In this document: piece after piece, positions 27,112 through 36,040 of the stretch
Layout of the letters: the number at the start of each line of letters is the position of its first letter
Numbering within the stretch: position 1 is the stretch's first letter
DNA from: Stutzerimonas xanthomarina
GTDB lineage: Bacteria; Pseudomonadota; Gammaproteobacteria; Pseudomonadales; Pseudomonadaceae
Direction of reading: 5' to 3'
DNA length: 64,000 nt
Assembly (NCBI RefSeq): GCF_003935375.1
Contig: NZ_RHQM01000005.1
Coordinates: forward strand, 248,001 to 312,000
Made by a program: the position numbers and the translations under genes
The notes under the pieces: model-generated
What the model was told of the DNA's origin: nothing
What the model saw: only the letters and a program-made list of their open reading frames with translations
The model's database searches: none

Positions 27112-27942
27112 ATGTACCAACTCAACGATCTCCTGCACCTGATGGCCCGGCTGCGCGATCCGCAGCATGGCTGCCCTTGGGATTTGCAGCAGAATTACGC
27201 GAGCATCGTGCCGCATACGCTGGAAGAGGCCTACGAGGTGGCCGATGCCATCGAGAGCGGCGACTTCGATCATCTGCCCGGCGAGCTGGGGGACCTGCTG
27301 TTCCAGGTCGTCTACTACAGCCAGCTGGCCCGGGAGGAAGGGCGCTTCGAGTTCGCCACGGTGGTCGATGCCATCACCCGCAAGCTGATCCGTCGCCACC
27401 CCCACGTGTTCCCCGATGGCGATCTGTATGGCTCGCCGGAGCTGCCGCGCCTCGATGAAGCGGCGATCAAGCAGCGCTGGGAGGAGATCAAGGCCGAAGA
27501 GCGTGCCGAGAAAGCCGCCGCACCTGAACAATTGTCCCTGCTCGATGACGTGCCCAGCGCGCTGCCGGCGCTCAGTCGGGCCGCGAAACTGCAGAAGCGT
27601 GCGGCGCAGGTCGGTTTCGACTGGCCCGAGGCGCTGCCGGTGGTGGACAAGGTGCGCGAGGAACTCGGCGAAGTGCTGGAGGCAATGAGCGAGAACGATC
27701 CGCAGGCCATTGCCGAAGAGCTGGGTGATCTGCTGTTCGTTGTGGTCAACCTGGCGCGGCATCTCAAGGTCGATCCGGAGAACGCCTTGCGTGCCGCGAA
27801 TGGCAAGTTCGAGCGGCGTTTTCGCTTCATCGAGCAGGCCTTGCGTGAAGCGGGGCGGCCAATCGAGAACTGCGATCTCGAAGAGCTTGACGCGCTCTGG
27901 GGCGAGGCGAAGAAGGCCGAACGATCGCCGTCCTGCGCCTAA
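27112..27942 (+). CDS. mazG: Nucleoside triphosphate pyrophosphohydrolase MazG
   Basis: A 276-residue enzyme hydrolysing (d)NTPs to monophosphates and PPi, which in E. coli also lowers ppGpp effects. Two MazG domains are visible. The N-terminal one has CPWDLQQNYASIVPHTLEEA with EVADAIESGD and GELGDLLFQVVYY; the C-terminal one has VREELGEVLEAMSEND and EELGDLLFVVVNLAR. Each carries the ExxE...ExxD metal-binding helices. GAGGA precedes the ATG. It follows relA, as in other pseudomonads, and is flanked on both sides by REP pairs. Confidence 0.95.
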   Translation: MYQLNDLLHLMARLRDPQHGCPWDLQQNYASIVPHTLEEAYEVADAIESGDFDHLPGELGDLLFQVVYYSQLAREEGRFEFATVVDAITRKLIRRHPHVFPDGDLYGSPELPRLDEAAIKQRWEEIKAEERAEKAAAPEQLSLLDDVPSALPALSRAAKLQKRAAQVGFDWPEALPVVDKVREELGEVLEAMSENDPQAIAEELGDLLFVVVNLARHLKVDPENALRAANGKFERRFRFIEQALREAGRPIENCDLEELDALWGEAKKAERSPSCA

Positions 27943-27954
27943 CTGCACTTTCCG

Positions 27955-27980
27955 GGTGGATGTGGCTTTTCACATCCACC
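27955..27980 (+). repeat. REP element 3 (plus orientation), after mazG
   Basis: GGTGGATGTG (27955-27964) pairs with CACATCCACC (27971-27980). It is nearly identical over 26 bases to element 2, starts 13 bases after the mazG stop and could protect its 3' end. Confidence 0.8.
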
Positions 27981-27992
27981 ACAATGCCGCTC

Positions 27993-28016
27993 GGTGGGCG
28001 GCCGAAGCGTCCACCC
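27993..28016 (-). repeat. REP element 4, degenerate, minus orientation
   Basis: GGTGGGCGG and TCCACC flank a CGAAGCG core. On the minus strand it begins GGTGGACGCTTC, like elements 1-3. It forms an inverted pair with element 3, 12 bases away. Confidence 0.55.
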
Positions 28017-28053
28017 GCGTCCCACTTGAACTCACGACGAGACGAGCCGAAAC

Positions 28054-28593
28054 ATGAGTCTTTCCCTCCGTGATCAGCTGCTCAAAGCCGGGCTGGTCAA
28101 CGAAAAGCAGGCCAAGCAGGCCGTCAAGCAGAAGCAGAAGCAGCAGCGCCTGGAGAAGAAAGGCCAGGTCGAGAAGGACGATTCGCAGCGCGAAGCGGCA
28201 CTGAAGGCGCAGGCGGAAAAGATCGCCCGCGATCAGGAGCTCAACCGCCAGCAGCAGCAAAAGGCCGAACAGAAGGCCCGTACAGCGCAGATCAAGCAGT
28301 TGATCGAGACCAGCCGTCTGCCGAAGCTGACCACCGAGGATTACTACAACTTCGTCGACGACAAGAAGGTCAAGCGGCTGTCGGTGAACAAGCTGATGCG
28401 TGAAAAGCTGGCCAGCGGCTCGCTGGCAATCGTTCGTCATGGCGGCGGCTACGAAGTGATCCCGCGTGAAGCGGCGCTTAAGATTCAGGAGCGCGACCCG
28501 CAGCGGGTGGTGCAGCTCAACATCCGCACCGAAGAGCCGGATGCCGACGATCCCTACGCCGCCTATCAGGTGCCGGACGACCTGATGTGGTAG
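28054..28593 (+). CDS. DUF2058 (YaiL-like) protein
   Basis: A 179-residue protein with the family opening MSLSLRDQLLKAGLVNEKQA. A long Lys/Gln/Glu-rich coiled coil follows (about 20-85), then a folded C-terminal domain (TTEDYYNFVDDKKVKRL; GSLAIVRHGGGYEVIPRE). YaiL-type proteins are described as nucleoprotein or polynucleotide-associated; the biochemical role is not established. It lies just after the REP pair that ends mazG. Confidence 0.85.
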   Translation: MSLSLRDQLLKAGLVNEKQAKQAVKQKQKQQRLEKKGQVEKDDSQREAALKAQAEKIARDQELNRQQQQKAEQKARTAQIKQLIETSRLPKLTTEDYYNFVDDKKVKRLSVNKLMREKLASGSLAIVRHGGGYEVIPREAALKIQERDPQRVVQLNIRTEEPDADDPYAAYQVPDDLMW

Positions 28594-28701
28594 TCCGCTG
28601 GGGCAGGTCGGCCGCCCGACGGAAGGTTGGATAGAAAGCGCCTGCCCCGACCTCTACTACAGACCAGCCCGCAGCTGCGGGTTAATGCAGTGGAGGACGT
28701 T

Positions 28702-28863
28702 ATGGACGCTCGATCGAATCGCTATTTCCACGCCGCCGAAACCGATGGCTGGCACGCCGCCGGCATTCCGGGTGATCCGGAGGAGCCAGGCGTTCCCACC
28801 CAGCCGTCCGAGCCCGGCGAGCCCACCGTGCCTGACCAGCCACCGCCAGCGCCGGTGGCATAA
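28702..28863 (+). CDS. Small Pro/Glu-rich protein, 53 aa
   Basis: A short ORF with a good GGAGG site (28692-28696) 5 bases before its ATG. The second half is a run of Pro-containing units: GDPEEPGVP, QPSEPGEP, PDQPPPAP. No signal peptide or membrane segment. I do not recognise a family. The ribosome site supports translation, but disordered composition gives no functional clue. The open frame reaches back to 28627 without a better start. Confidence 0.5.
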   Translation: MDARSNRYFHAAETDGWHAAGIPGDPEEPGVPTQPSEPGEPTVPDQPPPAPVA

Positions 28864-28925
28864 GCCGGTCGACTGTCCCTTTCTTGCGTGACGGCGTCGC
28901 AGCGCTCCGGCGCCGCGATGACGTC

Positions 28926-30260
28926 TTACTCGCCGAACGGGTAAGTATCCGGTACGACGCTCGCATCGATGTCCTGCGGGCCGATGGGCGTCACCGCCTG
29001 CGTCTGGTCGAACCAGATCAACGCATCGAACTGCTCGGCAAGGATGGCGCGGAAGTAGTGACTCTGTCGCTCGGTCAGCGGCCGGTAGATGACGCCAATC
29101 GCACGCTCAAGCCGTGGATGGCTGAGCGCCTTGCGAAATTCGCTGCGATCATTGCGCCAGTCGGTCAGCGAGGCCGGCACGCCGGCGCGCAGAAAGAGCT
29201 GCTCCCAGCTGTCCGACCGTGACGGGATGACCTGCTTGATTTGCATCGGTTCGTCCCAGTTGGCCGCCGCGGCCACCTCGCCGCGATCGGTTGCCATGCC
29301 GATCAGCACTGCATCGCGACCGAAGGCGGTGCGGCAGAGTTCGCCGATGTTGAACTCGCCACCCCAGCCCATCGAAGTCGCCGCAGCATTGCCGATATGC
29401 GAGTTGTGCGCCCAGATTACCGCTTTCGCGTTTGCCCCGCGGTGGTCGAGCAGAGCCCGCAGGGTGTCGAACATGTGGCGGTCGCGCAGATTCCAGGATT
29501 CTGTCGAGCCGCGGTACATCGCCCGGTAGTAACTCTCCGCGGCAAGTACCACCCGCGCGTTGCGCTCGGCGTTGAAGAAGCGTTCACCATCCTGGCCAAT
29601 ATATTCGAGACGCTGGGCGAGCAGGGCCTGCAGCTGTTCGATCACTGCCTTTTCGCAGGTTGGCTGGCCGAGCATGACGTTTCGACCGTAGTCGGCCGGG
29701 TCTTCCTGCCAGGGGCTCAGACAGCCATAGCGCTGGCGCGCATCCGCCGCGGCTTCAGGGTCGGTGTGGTCAAGGTAACGCAGCACCTCGCGGATCGAGC
29801 GGCCTAGGCTGTAGACGTCCAGGCCGCGAAACTCGACGCGCCGTGCGGCATCAAGTGCAGCATTGTGCTTGTGCAGCCAGCGGACAAAAGCGTCGACTTC
29901 GCGATTGCGCCACATCCAGGTCGGGAAGCGTTTGAAGGCATCCTCTGTCCAGGCGACCGATTCACGCTGGCGACAGTAGCAGTCGATTCGCGCGGCATCG
30001 GGCCAATCCGCCTCGACCGCGACGATGGAAAAACCATGGCGCTCGATCAGGCGCCGGGTGATCGCGGCCCGGGCGCGGTAGAACTCGGAGGTGCCGTGGC
30101 TGGCTTCACCGATCAGCACCACCCGAGCGTCGGCGAAGCGTTCGAATGCATCGGCGAAGCGCGGGCCATCCAGAGCGGGCAGCGGTTCGGCGTGCTGGCG
30201 CAGTAAGCTCACCAAATGCTCTTCGGACGGTTCGGTAATGCGTAGAGGCGAGGCATTCAT
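28926..30260 (-). CDS. Erythromycin esterase-like (EreA/SuccDH family) hydrolase
   Basis: The protein has 444 residues. The family's active-site elements are present: GEASHGTSEFY with His55, VAVEADWPDA with Glu83, and a later WAHNSHIGNAAATSMG. Clinical EreA/EreB open the macrolide lactone ring, but many chromosomal relatives such as this one have no known macrolide activity. The ATG at 30260 (MNASPLRITEPSEEH) follows a GGGAAT site; the frame to 30323 is not supported. Confidence 0.85.
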   Translation of the reverse strand: MNASPLRITEPSEEHLVSLLRQHAEPLPALDGPRFADAFERFADARVVLIGEASHGTSEFYRARAAITRRLIERHGFSIVAVEADWPDAARIDCYCRQRESVAWTEDAFKRFPTWMWRNREVDAFVRWLHKHNAALDAARRVEFRGLDVYSLGRSIREVLRYLDHTDPEAAADARQRYGCLSPWQEDPADYGRNVMLGQPTCEKAVIEQLQALLAQRLEYIGQDGERFFNAERNARVVLAAESYYRAMYRGSTESWNLRDRHMFDTLRALLDHRGANAKAVIWAHNSHIGNAAATSMGWGGEFNIGELCRTAFGRDAVLIGMATDRGEVAAAANWDEPMQIKQVIPSRSDSWEQLFLRAGVPASLTDWRNDRSEFRKALSHPRLERAIGVIYRPLTERQSHYFRAILAEQFDALIWFDQTQAVTPIGPQDIDASVVPDTYPFGE

Positions 30261-30452
30261 ATTCCCGACTCCATGGTGTTTGCATACGGATGACCGGGGC
30301 GTCCGCATGGTTGTTCCTGGCAATTCAATTAAAGCTGCTAACTTTGAAGTGAGGGACCGAACTGCCGACGCCGGATGGGTCTAAAAACTTACAAAAACCA
30401 AAATGGGCGTTATTACGTCCACACGGGTTTCTTTAAGGCGAGGGGCACTTTC

Positions 30453-30686
30453 ATGACGACTTGGATCATTGCGTACAACAAAGACGGCAACACCGCGACA
30501 TTGAAGATCGACTCGGCGCACCAGCCGGATATCGATGAGGCTGTGGAACTGGTGAGTCGCAAGGCAGAAGAGCTGTATCCGGATCAGGAGATCGAGCACG
30601 AGCACGAGCCCGATCTGGAGGACACCCCGGCCACACGCCTGGCCGAGCGTTATGGCATCACCATCACGGGCATATCCCAGGCCTGA
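30453..30686 (+). CDS. Small acidic hypothetical protein, 77 aa
   Basis: MTTWIIAYNKDGNTATLKID begins a short protein with an acidic central stretch rich in Glu/His (QEIEHEHEPDLEDTP) and a C-terminal LAERYGITITGI. No known domain. The ATG at 30453 is chosen because a GAGGGG site precedes it and the upstream frame to 30375 runs through an AT-rich promoter-like stretch. Its 3' end overlaps the convergent pdeM gene by 23 bases. Confidence 0.65.
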   Translation: MTTWIIAYNKDGNTATLKIDSAHQPDIDEAVELVSRKAEELYPDQEIEHEHEPDLEDTPATRLAERYGITITGISQA

Positions 30687-31362
30687 CCGGCGCAGGGCGT
30701 CTCAGCGGCCAGACCTCTCCATCCCCGATCACATAAATCTGCCAGTTGTCTTCGGCTGCCACCGTCATCGTTCCGGTGAAGTTGCCGAAGGCCGGCAGCA
30801 GGCTGAGCCGCGCTCCGATGCAGAAGCAAGGCAGGCGCAGGCGCTGGCGGCCGCGGCCATGTAGCTGAAAGGCTGGATGTACGTGGCCAGCGAGTACGTG
30901 ATGGGTCGGATGCGGGTCCGGCTCATGCTGCAGGGCATAGGGGCCGAGCAGTAACGGCTCGCTGACTACGCTTATGTCTAACTCGCGCGGTGGGTCGCCG
31001 GCACGGCGGTCGTGGTTGCCACGCACCAGCGTAATTTCCAGTTGCGCATGTTGCGCACGCCATTCGGCCAGACGGGCCAGCGTGGATGGTGCACGGGACT
31101 CCGGCGCGTGCAGGAAATCACCGAGAAAGATCAGTTGGCGGCAGGCGTACCGCGCCAGCAGATCGTCCAGCTGGCGCAGGTTGGCATCGGTCGTGCCGTG
31201 GGGCACGGGCTGGCCCAGGCGCCGGTAGGCTGCGGCCTTGCCGAAATGTATATCTGCTATCAGCAACGCCTGCTGCTCAGGCCAGTAGACGGCCTTTTCC
31301 GCAAGCAACCAGAGCGTACTGCCGGCCAGTTCGATGGGCTGGTAAGGATTCATATGAGACAT
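30664..31362 (-). CDS. pdeM: Ligase-associated DNA damage response endonuclease PdeM
   Basis: A calcineurin-like metallophosphoesterase (232 aa). Metal ligands are seen in order: LLIADIHFGK (D, H), FLGDFLHAPES (GD), VRGNHDRR (GNHD) and VLAGHVHPAF (GHxH). PdeM is the phosphoesterase/endonuclease partner in the bacterial ligase-associated DNA repair set, next to the Lhr helicase. It starts 19 bases after the helicase stop on the same strand, at the end of the module. Two ATGs, 31362 and 31353, are possible. Phosphatase action on cleaned 3' ends or nuclease action is family knowledge, not visible here. Confidence 0.88.
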   Translation of the reverse strand: MSHMNPYQPIELAGSTLWLLAEKAVYWPEQQALLIADIHFGKAAAYRRLGQPVPHGTTDANLRQLDDLLARYACRQLIFLGDFLHAPESRAPSTLARLAEWRAQHAQLEITLVRGNHDRRAGDPPRELDISVVSEPLLLGPYALQHEPDPHPTHHVLAGHVHPAFQLHGRGRQRLRLPCFCIGARLSLLPAFGNFTGTMTVAAEDNWQIYVIGDGEVWPLRRPAPVRPGICP

Positions 31363-31381
31363 GGGCGTGCTGAGGCTAGCG

Positions 31382-34255
31382 TCATGGGGCGCGTTTCGGC
31401 TTCCTGAGGCGTGGCGTGCCGTCCTTGGTCTGCCGCGCTTTGCGCTTGGGCGCGGTTTCACGTTCGACCATGATGCTGGCATTCGCCTCAGGCTGATAGC
31501 CGCCGGGACCAGCCGCCTTGTCCAGCTCGGCGACCATGCGGCGGATGCGGTCGGCCAGTTTTTCCGAACTCATGCTTTCGCGAAAGCGTTCGACCATCAA
31601 AGGAAATGCAAGCGGCGTGGTGCGTCTGACCTGATGGATGTCCAGTTGGCGCCCTTGCAGCCGGTTCATGGTCTGCTCCAGCCGCTCGACCTCCAGCTCC
31701 TGCCGCAGCACTTCTTCCTCGGCCTGGGTAAGTAGCAGGTTAGCCGGGTCGTATTGGCGGAACACGTCGAAGAACAGGCCGCTGGATGCCTGCAGCTGGC
31801 GCGCGCTCTTCTGCGCGCCGGGATATCCGGAGAAAACCAGCCCCGCGATGCGCGCGATCTCCCGGAAGCGCCGGCGTGCCAGTTCGCCGGCGTTGAGACT
31901 GGCGAGCACGTCCTGCAGCAGATTTTTCTGGCTGAACAGTTCGGGCGTCAGCCATTTCAGCCAGTCCACCTCGGTCGCAGAAAGCAGTTCGAAACCGTAG
32001 TCGTTGACCGCAATCGAAAAGGTCAGCGGCTGCTGCTGGCCCATGCGCCAGGCCAGCAGGCTTGCGAGGCCCAAGTGCACGTGGCGACCGGCGAAAGGGT
32101 AGAGGAAGAGGTGCCGGCCCTCGCGGGACTTCATCACCTCGGCCAGTAACGTGGTTTCGGTGGGCAGCGCAGACCAGTCCATCTGTACACGGAGCAGGGG
32201 CTCGACCAGGCGCATCTCGTCGCTTTCGAAACGGCCACGCGAGGCGGCGCCGAGTTGTTCCACAACCGCATCGGCCAGTTCGCTCGATAGCGGCATACGG
32301 CCGCCGTTCCAGCGGGGCACGGCGGCCTTCTTACCCGTGGCGCGGCTGACGTACGCGGTCATGTTCTCGACCCGCACCAGCTCCAGCAAACGGCCGCCGA
32401 AGAGGAAGTTGTCGCCCGGGCGCAGGCGCGCAATGAAGCCTTCCTCGATAGTGCCCAGCGAGCGGCCGCTGCCGCCCTTGGCCCAGAACTTCACCGTCAG
32501 GCTGGCATCGCTGACGATGGTGCCGATGCTCATGCGATGGCGCAGCGCCACACGGCGGCTCGGTACTTTCCACAGCCCGGTGTCGTCCGGCTCGACACGC
32601 TGGTAATCCGGGTAGGCGGTCAGGGAATGTCCGCCGTGGCGTACGAAGGCCAGCGCCCATTGCCAGTGATCGTCAGTGAGATCGCGGTACGACCAGGCCT
32701 GCCTAACCTCATCGAACAATTCTTCCGGACGAAACCCACCGCCCAGCGCCATGCTCACCAGGTGCTGCACCAGTACGTCCAGTGGTCGATGGGGCGCGCT
32801 GCGGGCTTCGATGCGGCGTTCGGCGATCGCGATCTGGGCGGCAGCGGCTTCCACGACTTCGACGCTGTGTGTAGGCACCAGCGTGACGCGGGAGGTCCGG
32901 CCCGGCGCATGCCCGGAGCGACCGGCCCGCTGCATCAGCCGCGCCACGCCCTTGGGTGAGCCGATCTGCAAAATACGTTCGACCGGCAGGAAATCCACGC
33001 CCAGATCCAGGCTGGAGGTGCAGACCACGGCCTTGAGCGCGCCCTGCTTGAGGCCCAGTTCGACCCAGTCGCGCACCTCGCGTGCCAGCGAGCCGTGGTG
33101 CAGCGCGATCAGCCCGGCCCAGTCCGGCCGCGCATTCAGCAGCGCCTGATACCAGATTTCCGACTGCGAACGGGTATTGGTGAACACGAGGGTGGTCGCA
33201 GCCGAGTCGATCTCTTCGACCACCTGCGGCAGCATGCGCAGCCCGAGATGGCCGGCCCAGGGGAAGCGTTCGATGCTCGGCGGCAGCAAGGTATCGACGT
33301 GCAGGTCCTTGTCGACCCGACCTTGCACCAGCTTGCCGCGCTCCGGATGCAACAACACCTCCAGCGCATGGGGCTGGTTGCCAAGGGTCGCCGACAGCCC
33401 CCACACGATGAGCTTCGGCATCCACTGACGAAGCCGCGCCAGCGCCAGTTGCAACTGCACGCCGCGCTTGTTGCCCAGCAGCTCATGCCACTCGTCCACC
33501 ACCAGCATGCGCAGGCCCGCAAAGGCCTGGCGTGCGTCGGCGCGGGTCAGCAGCAGGGTCAGACTTTCCGGCGTGGTCACCAGCGCGCTGGGTAGCCGTC
33601 TTCCCTGGCGCGCGCGTTCTGAACTGCTGGTGTCGCCGGTACGCAGGCCGATGCTCCAGTTGATCTCGAGGTCTTCTAGCGGTGCTTGCAGCGCGCGCGC
33701 GGTATCGGCCGCCAGAGCGCGCATCGGGGTGATCCAGAGCACCGTCAAAGGCGCTGGCTTGTCCGTCGCGGTGGAAGAGGGTGCCTTGGTTGCAAAGCGA
33801 TTCAGGGCTCCGAGCCAGACGGCGTAGGTCTTGCCGGAGCCGGTGGTGGCGTGCAGCAGCCCCGATTCGTCATGGCCTATCGCTTGCCACACCTCCTGCT
33901 GGAACGGGAAGGGTTGCCAGGCACGGCTGGAAAACCAGCCCGCAGCGAGGCTCTCGGCCCCGTCCTTCACCCCCTCTCCCGGAAGGAGAGGGGAGTGATC
34001 GTGTGGCTGCTCGGCATCTTCGTCTGGTATGGCTCCGGTCTTGCTCCCTCTGAGGGGAGAGGGCTGGGGTGCGGGCTGGCTCACGTCGGGGTCGCCTAAC
34101 GCCTCCCTCACCCCCGGCCCCTCTCCCGGAGGGAGAGGGGGGCGATCGCGCGGTTGCTCAGCATTCTCGCCTGGCGCTGCTCCGCTCTTGCTCCCTCTCC
34201 CTCTGGGAGAGGGTTGGGGTGAGGGCTGAGCGGGTGCCGAGTGCCTTGGTTTCAT
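31382..34255 (-). CDS. lhr: Ligase-associated DEXH-box helicase (Lhr family) with a repeat-derived N-terminal extension
   Basis: A superfamily 2 DNA helicase, 957 aa from the ATG at 34255. Helicase motifs are Walker [14 protein letters not shown] ([10 protein letters not shown]), SATLGNQ and [13 protein letters not shown]; the Lhr winged-helix and C-terminal domains follow. The first 95 or so residues are not helicase: they are two translated copies of a palindromic repeat (residues 13-52 and 63-99). The ATG overlaps the ligase stop as ATGA, suggesting coupling. A GTG at 33970, with a GGAG site inside the repeat 5 bases upstream, would give an ordinary 862-residue Lhr. Which start is used is uncertain. 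Confidence 0.9.
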   Translation of the reverse strand: MKPRHSAPAQPSPQPSPRGRGSKSGAAPGENAEQPRDRPPLPPGEGPGVREALGDPDVSQPAPQPSPLRGSKTGAIPDEDAEQPHDHSPLLPGEGVKDGAESLAAGWFSSRAWQPFPFQQEVWQAIGHDESGLLHATTGSGKTYAVWLGALNRFATKAPSSTATDKPAPLTVLWITPMRALAADTARALQAPLEDLEINWSIGLRTGDTSSSERARQGRRLPSALVTTPESLTLLLTRADARQAFAGLRMLVVDEWHELLGNKRGVQLQLALARLRQWMPKLIVWGLSATLGNQPHALEVLLHPERGKLVQGRVDKDLHVDTLLPPSIERFPWAGHLGLRMLPQVVEEIDSAATTLVFTNTRSQSEIWYQALLNARPDWAGLIALHHGSLAREVRDWVELGLKQGALKAVVCTSSLDLGVDFLPVERILQIGSPKGVARLMQRAGRSGHAPGRTSRVTLVPTHSVEVVEAAAAQIAIAERRIEARSAPHRPLDVLVQHLVSMALGGGFRPEELFDEVRQAWSYRDLTDDHWQWALAFVRHGGHSLTAYPDYQRVEPDDTGLWKVPSRRVALRHRMSIGTIVSDASLTVKFWAKGGSGRSLGTIEEGFIARLRPGDNFLFGGRLLELVRVENMTAYVSRATGKKAAVPRWNGGRMPLSSELADAVVEQLGAASRGRFESDEMRLVEPLLRVQMDWSALPTETTLLAEVMKSREGRHLFLYPFAGRHVHLGLASLLAWRMGQQQPLTFSIAVNDYGFELLSATEVDWLKWLTPELFSQKNLLQDVLASLNAGELARRRFREIARIAGLVFSGYPGAQKSARQLQASSGLFFDVFRQYDPANLLLTQAEEEVLRQELEVERLEQTMNRLQGRQLDIHQVRRTTPLAFPLMVERFRESMSSEKLADRIRRMVAELDKAAGPGGYQPEANASIMVERETAPKRKARQTKDGTPRLRKPKRAP
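33965..34079 (-). repeat. BIME-like palindromic repeat, copy A, inside the lhr 5' region
   Basis: Two facing palindromes at the ends (CCCCTCTCC/GGAGAGGGG near 33970-33992, and CCCTCTGAGGGGAGAGGG near 34046-34063) enclose about 50 bases of internal sequence. It is the same element as copy B, and in the lhr frame encodes [19 protein letters not shown]. Confidence 0.8.
34102..34228 (-). repeat. BIME-like palindromic repeat, copy B, at the lhr 5' end
   Basis: Contains a perfect 10-bp stem with 3-base loop (34118-34127 with 34131-34140) and a second palindrome near 34196-34213. The outer ends are CCCTCACCC and GGGTGAGGG. It is tandem with copy A, 22 bases away, and its translated product repeats that of copy A ([20 protein letters not shown]). 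Confidence 0.8.
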
Positions 34256-35961
34256 CCCAGCAATTCCCGCAGGGTGGTCAGGGTATCCGCCTCAGCCACA
34301 GGCTTGTCGAGGCGCCAGCGCAGCATGCGCGGAAAGCGCACGGCGATGCCGCTCTTGTGTCGGCTGCTGGCCGCGATGCCTTCGAAGCCCAGCTCGAACA
34401 CCAACGTCGGCGTCACGCTGCGAACGGGGCCGAACTTCTCCACGGTTGTCTTGCGCACGATGGCGTCGACTTTGCGCATTTCCTCGTCGGTGAGGCCGGA
34501 ATACGCCTTGGCGAAGGGCACCAGCTTGCGCTCCGGATCGCCCGGCTCGCCGTCCCAGACGGCAAAGGTGTAATCGGTATAGAGGCTGGCGCGGCGGCCA
34601 TGACCGCGCTGGGCATAGATCAGCACGGCATCGACGGAGTACGGGTCGATCTTCCATTTCCACCAGACGCCGACGTCCTTGGTCCGACCGACGCCGTACT
34701 GGGCGGCGCGCGCCTTGATCATCATGCCTTCCACGCCCAGCGCGCGGGAGGCTTCGCGCTGGCGGGCCAGGTCCTGCCAATCCGCTCCGCTCACCAGTGG
34801 CGAAAGCATGAGCCTGGGATTGGCGCACCGGCCGACCACAGTTTCGAGCTGTTGCCGCCGATCGCGGTGGGCGCGCTGGCGCCAGTCGTCGCCTTGCCAT
34901 TCCAGCAGGTCGTAGGCGAGCACCGCGACGGGCGCGTCAGCCAGCACTTTCGCCGTGAGATTCTTGCGGCCGATACGCTGCTGCAGCAGCGAGAAGGATT
35001 GCACGCCGAAGCGTTCGGCTGTCTCTGAATCATCGCTATCGGAATGTTCGAAAAGATTGGTCGTAGGCTCGCCGGGGGCGTGCTTCCAGACCAGGATCTC
35101 GCCGTCGATCACAGTACCGTCCGGCAGTTCGCTGGCCAGCTCGCAGAGTTCCGGGAAGCGCTCGCTGACCAGCTCTTCGCCCCGCGACCACACCCAGATC
35201 TGCCCGTCGCGCTTGACCAGCTGGGCGCGGATGCCGTCCCACTTCCATTCGACGAACCAGTTCTCCGGCGCGCTGAGCAGGGTGTCGAACTCCTCGACCG
35301 GGGCCTGCAGCGGATGGGCGAGAAAGAAGGGGTAGGGCTGGCCGCCGCGCTGCGCATGTTCGTGTTCGGACTCGTCGGCAATCAGCGCGAGGTAGCCTTC
35401 GGCGCTGGGACGGTGCGACAGGTCGGTATAGCCAACCAGCCGCTGCGCGACCCGTTTCGGATCGAGATCGACCAGCGAGGCCAGCGCACGAGTGACCAGC
35501 AATTTCGACACGCCCACACGAAAGGCGCCAGTGATCAGCTTGATGCAGACCATCAGGCTGAGCCGGTCCAGCTGCGCCCATAGTGCCGGCAAGCGCTCGG
35601 CCAGCTCCTCTGGTGGCAGGCCGCGCAATGGCAGCAGCTTGTCCTGCATCCATACGGCGAGGCCGTCGTCGGAGCTGTGCTCGGCCTCGGGCATCAACAG
35701 CGAGATGGTCTCGGCCATGTCGCCGACCGCCTGGTAGCTTTCCTCGAACAGCCATTCCGGCAAGCCAGATGCCTGCATGGCGGTTTCGCGCAGTACGCGG
35801 GTCGGGACCAGCTGGCGCGGTCTACCGCCGGCGAGGAAGTAGACGGCCCAGGCGGCGTCGGCCGGATCGGCCTCGCGGAAATAGTCGCGCATTGCCACGA
35901 GCTTGGCGTTGCTCGAGGTGGTCGCGTCGAGGCGGCTATAGAGGGTGGCGAAGGCTTTCAT
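34252..35961 (-). CDS. ATP-dependent DNA ligase of the ligase-associated DNA damage response
   Basis: A 569-residue nick-sealing ligase. K240 in the KWDGIR motif is the adenylated lysine. The N-terminal DNA-binding domain spans about 1-200. After the catalytic core ([38 protein letters not shown]) an OB-fold domain ends with [13 protein letters not shown]. The architecture is that of the bacterial 'LigC-like' enzymes found with Lhr and an MBL exonuclease, not the NAD-dependent LigA or the NHEJ LigD. It shares a 4-base ATGA overlap with lhr and follows the exonuclease by 79 bases. Confidence 0.93.
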   Translation of the reverse strand: MKAFATLYSRLDATTSSNAKLVAMRDYFREADPADAAWAVYFLAGGRPRQLVPTRVLRETAMQASGLPEWLFEESYQAVGDMAETISLLMPEAEHSSDDGLAVWMQDKLLPLRGLPPEELAERLPALWAQLDRLSLMVCIKLITGAFRVGVSKLLVTRALASLVDLDPKRVAQRLVGYTDLSHRPSAEGYLALIADESEHEHAQRGGQPYPFFLAHPLQAPVEEFDTLLSAPENWFVEWKWDGIRAQLVKRDGQIWVWSRGEELVSERFPELCELASELPDGTVIDGEILVWKHAPGEPTTNLFEHSDSDDSETAERFGVQSFSLLQQRIGRKNLTAKVLADAPVAVLAYDLLEWQGDDWRQRAHRDRRQQLETVVGRCANPRLMLSPLVSGADWQDLARQREASRALGVEGMMIKARAAQYGVGRTKDVGVWWKWKIDPYSVDAVLIYAQRGHGRRASLYTDYTFAVWDGEPGDPERKLVPFAKAYSGLTDEEMRKVDAIVRKTTVEKFGPVRSVTPTLVFELGFEGIAASSRHKSGIAVRFPRMLRWRLDKPVAEADTLTTLRELLG

Positions 35962-35990
35962 GCGGCGCCTTCGTACCGGTGTGGTGCGGC

Positions 35991-36019
35991 CGGTTTGCGC
36001 GCAAGCTCGCTCCTACAAG
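35991..36019 (-). repeat. Single REP sequence between exonuclease and ligase genes
   Basis: GCAAGCTCGCTCCTACAAGG (36001-36020) is the common Pseudomonas REP half-palindrome, also found at 60575 and 60656. It fills most of the short gap and is unpaired here. Confidence 0.65.
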
Positions 36020-36040
36020 GCGGGGTGGTGATCCGCCTAG

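Noticed and set aside
26958..28016. CRISPR-like repeats near mazG
   Set aside because: Only four short, inverted, unevenly spaced hairpins; no constant spacer length and no cas genes in the window. REP elements explain them.
33686..35028. Plus-strand frames across the ligase-lhr junction
   Set aside because: They exist because palindromic repeats stay open in several frames; the minus-strand genes carry the conserved motifs.
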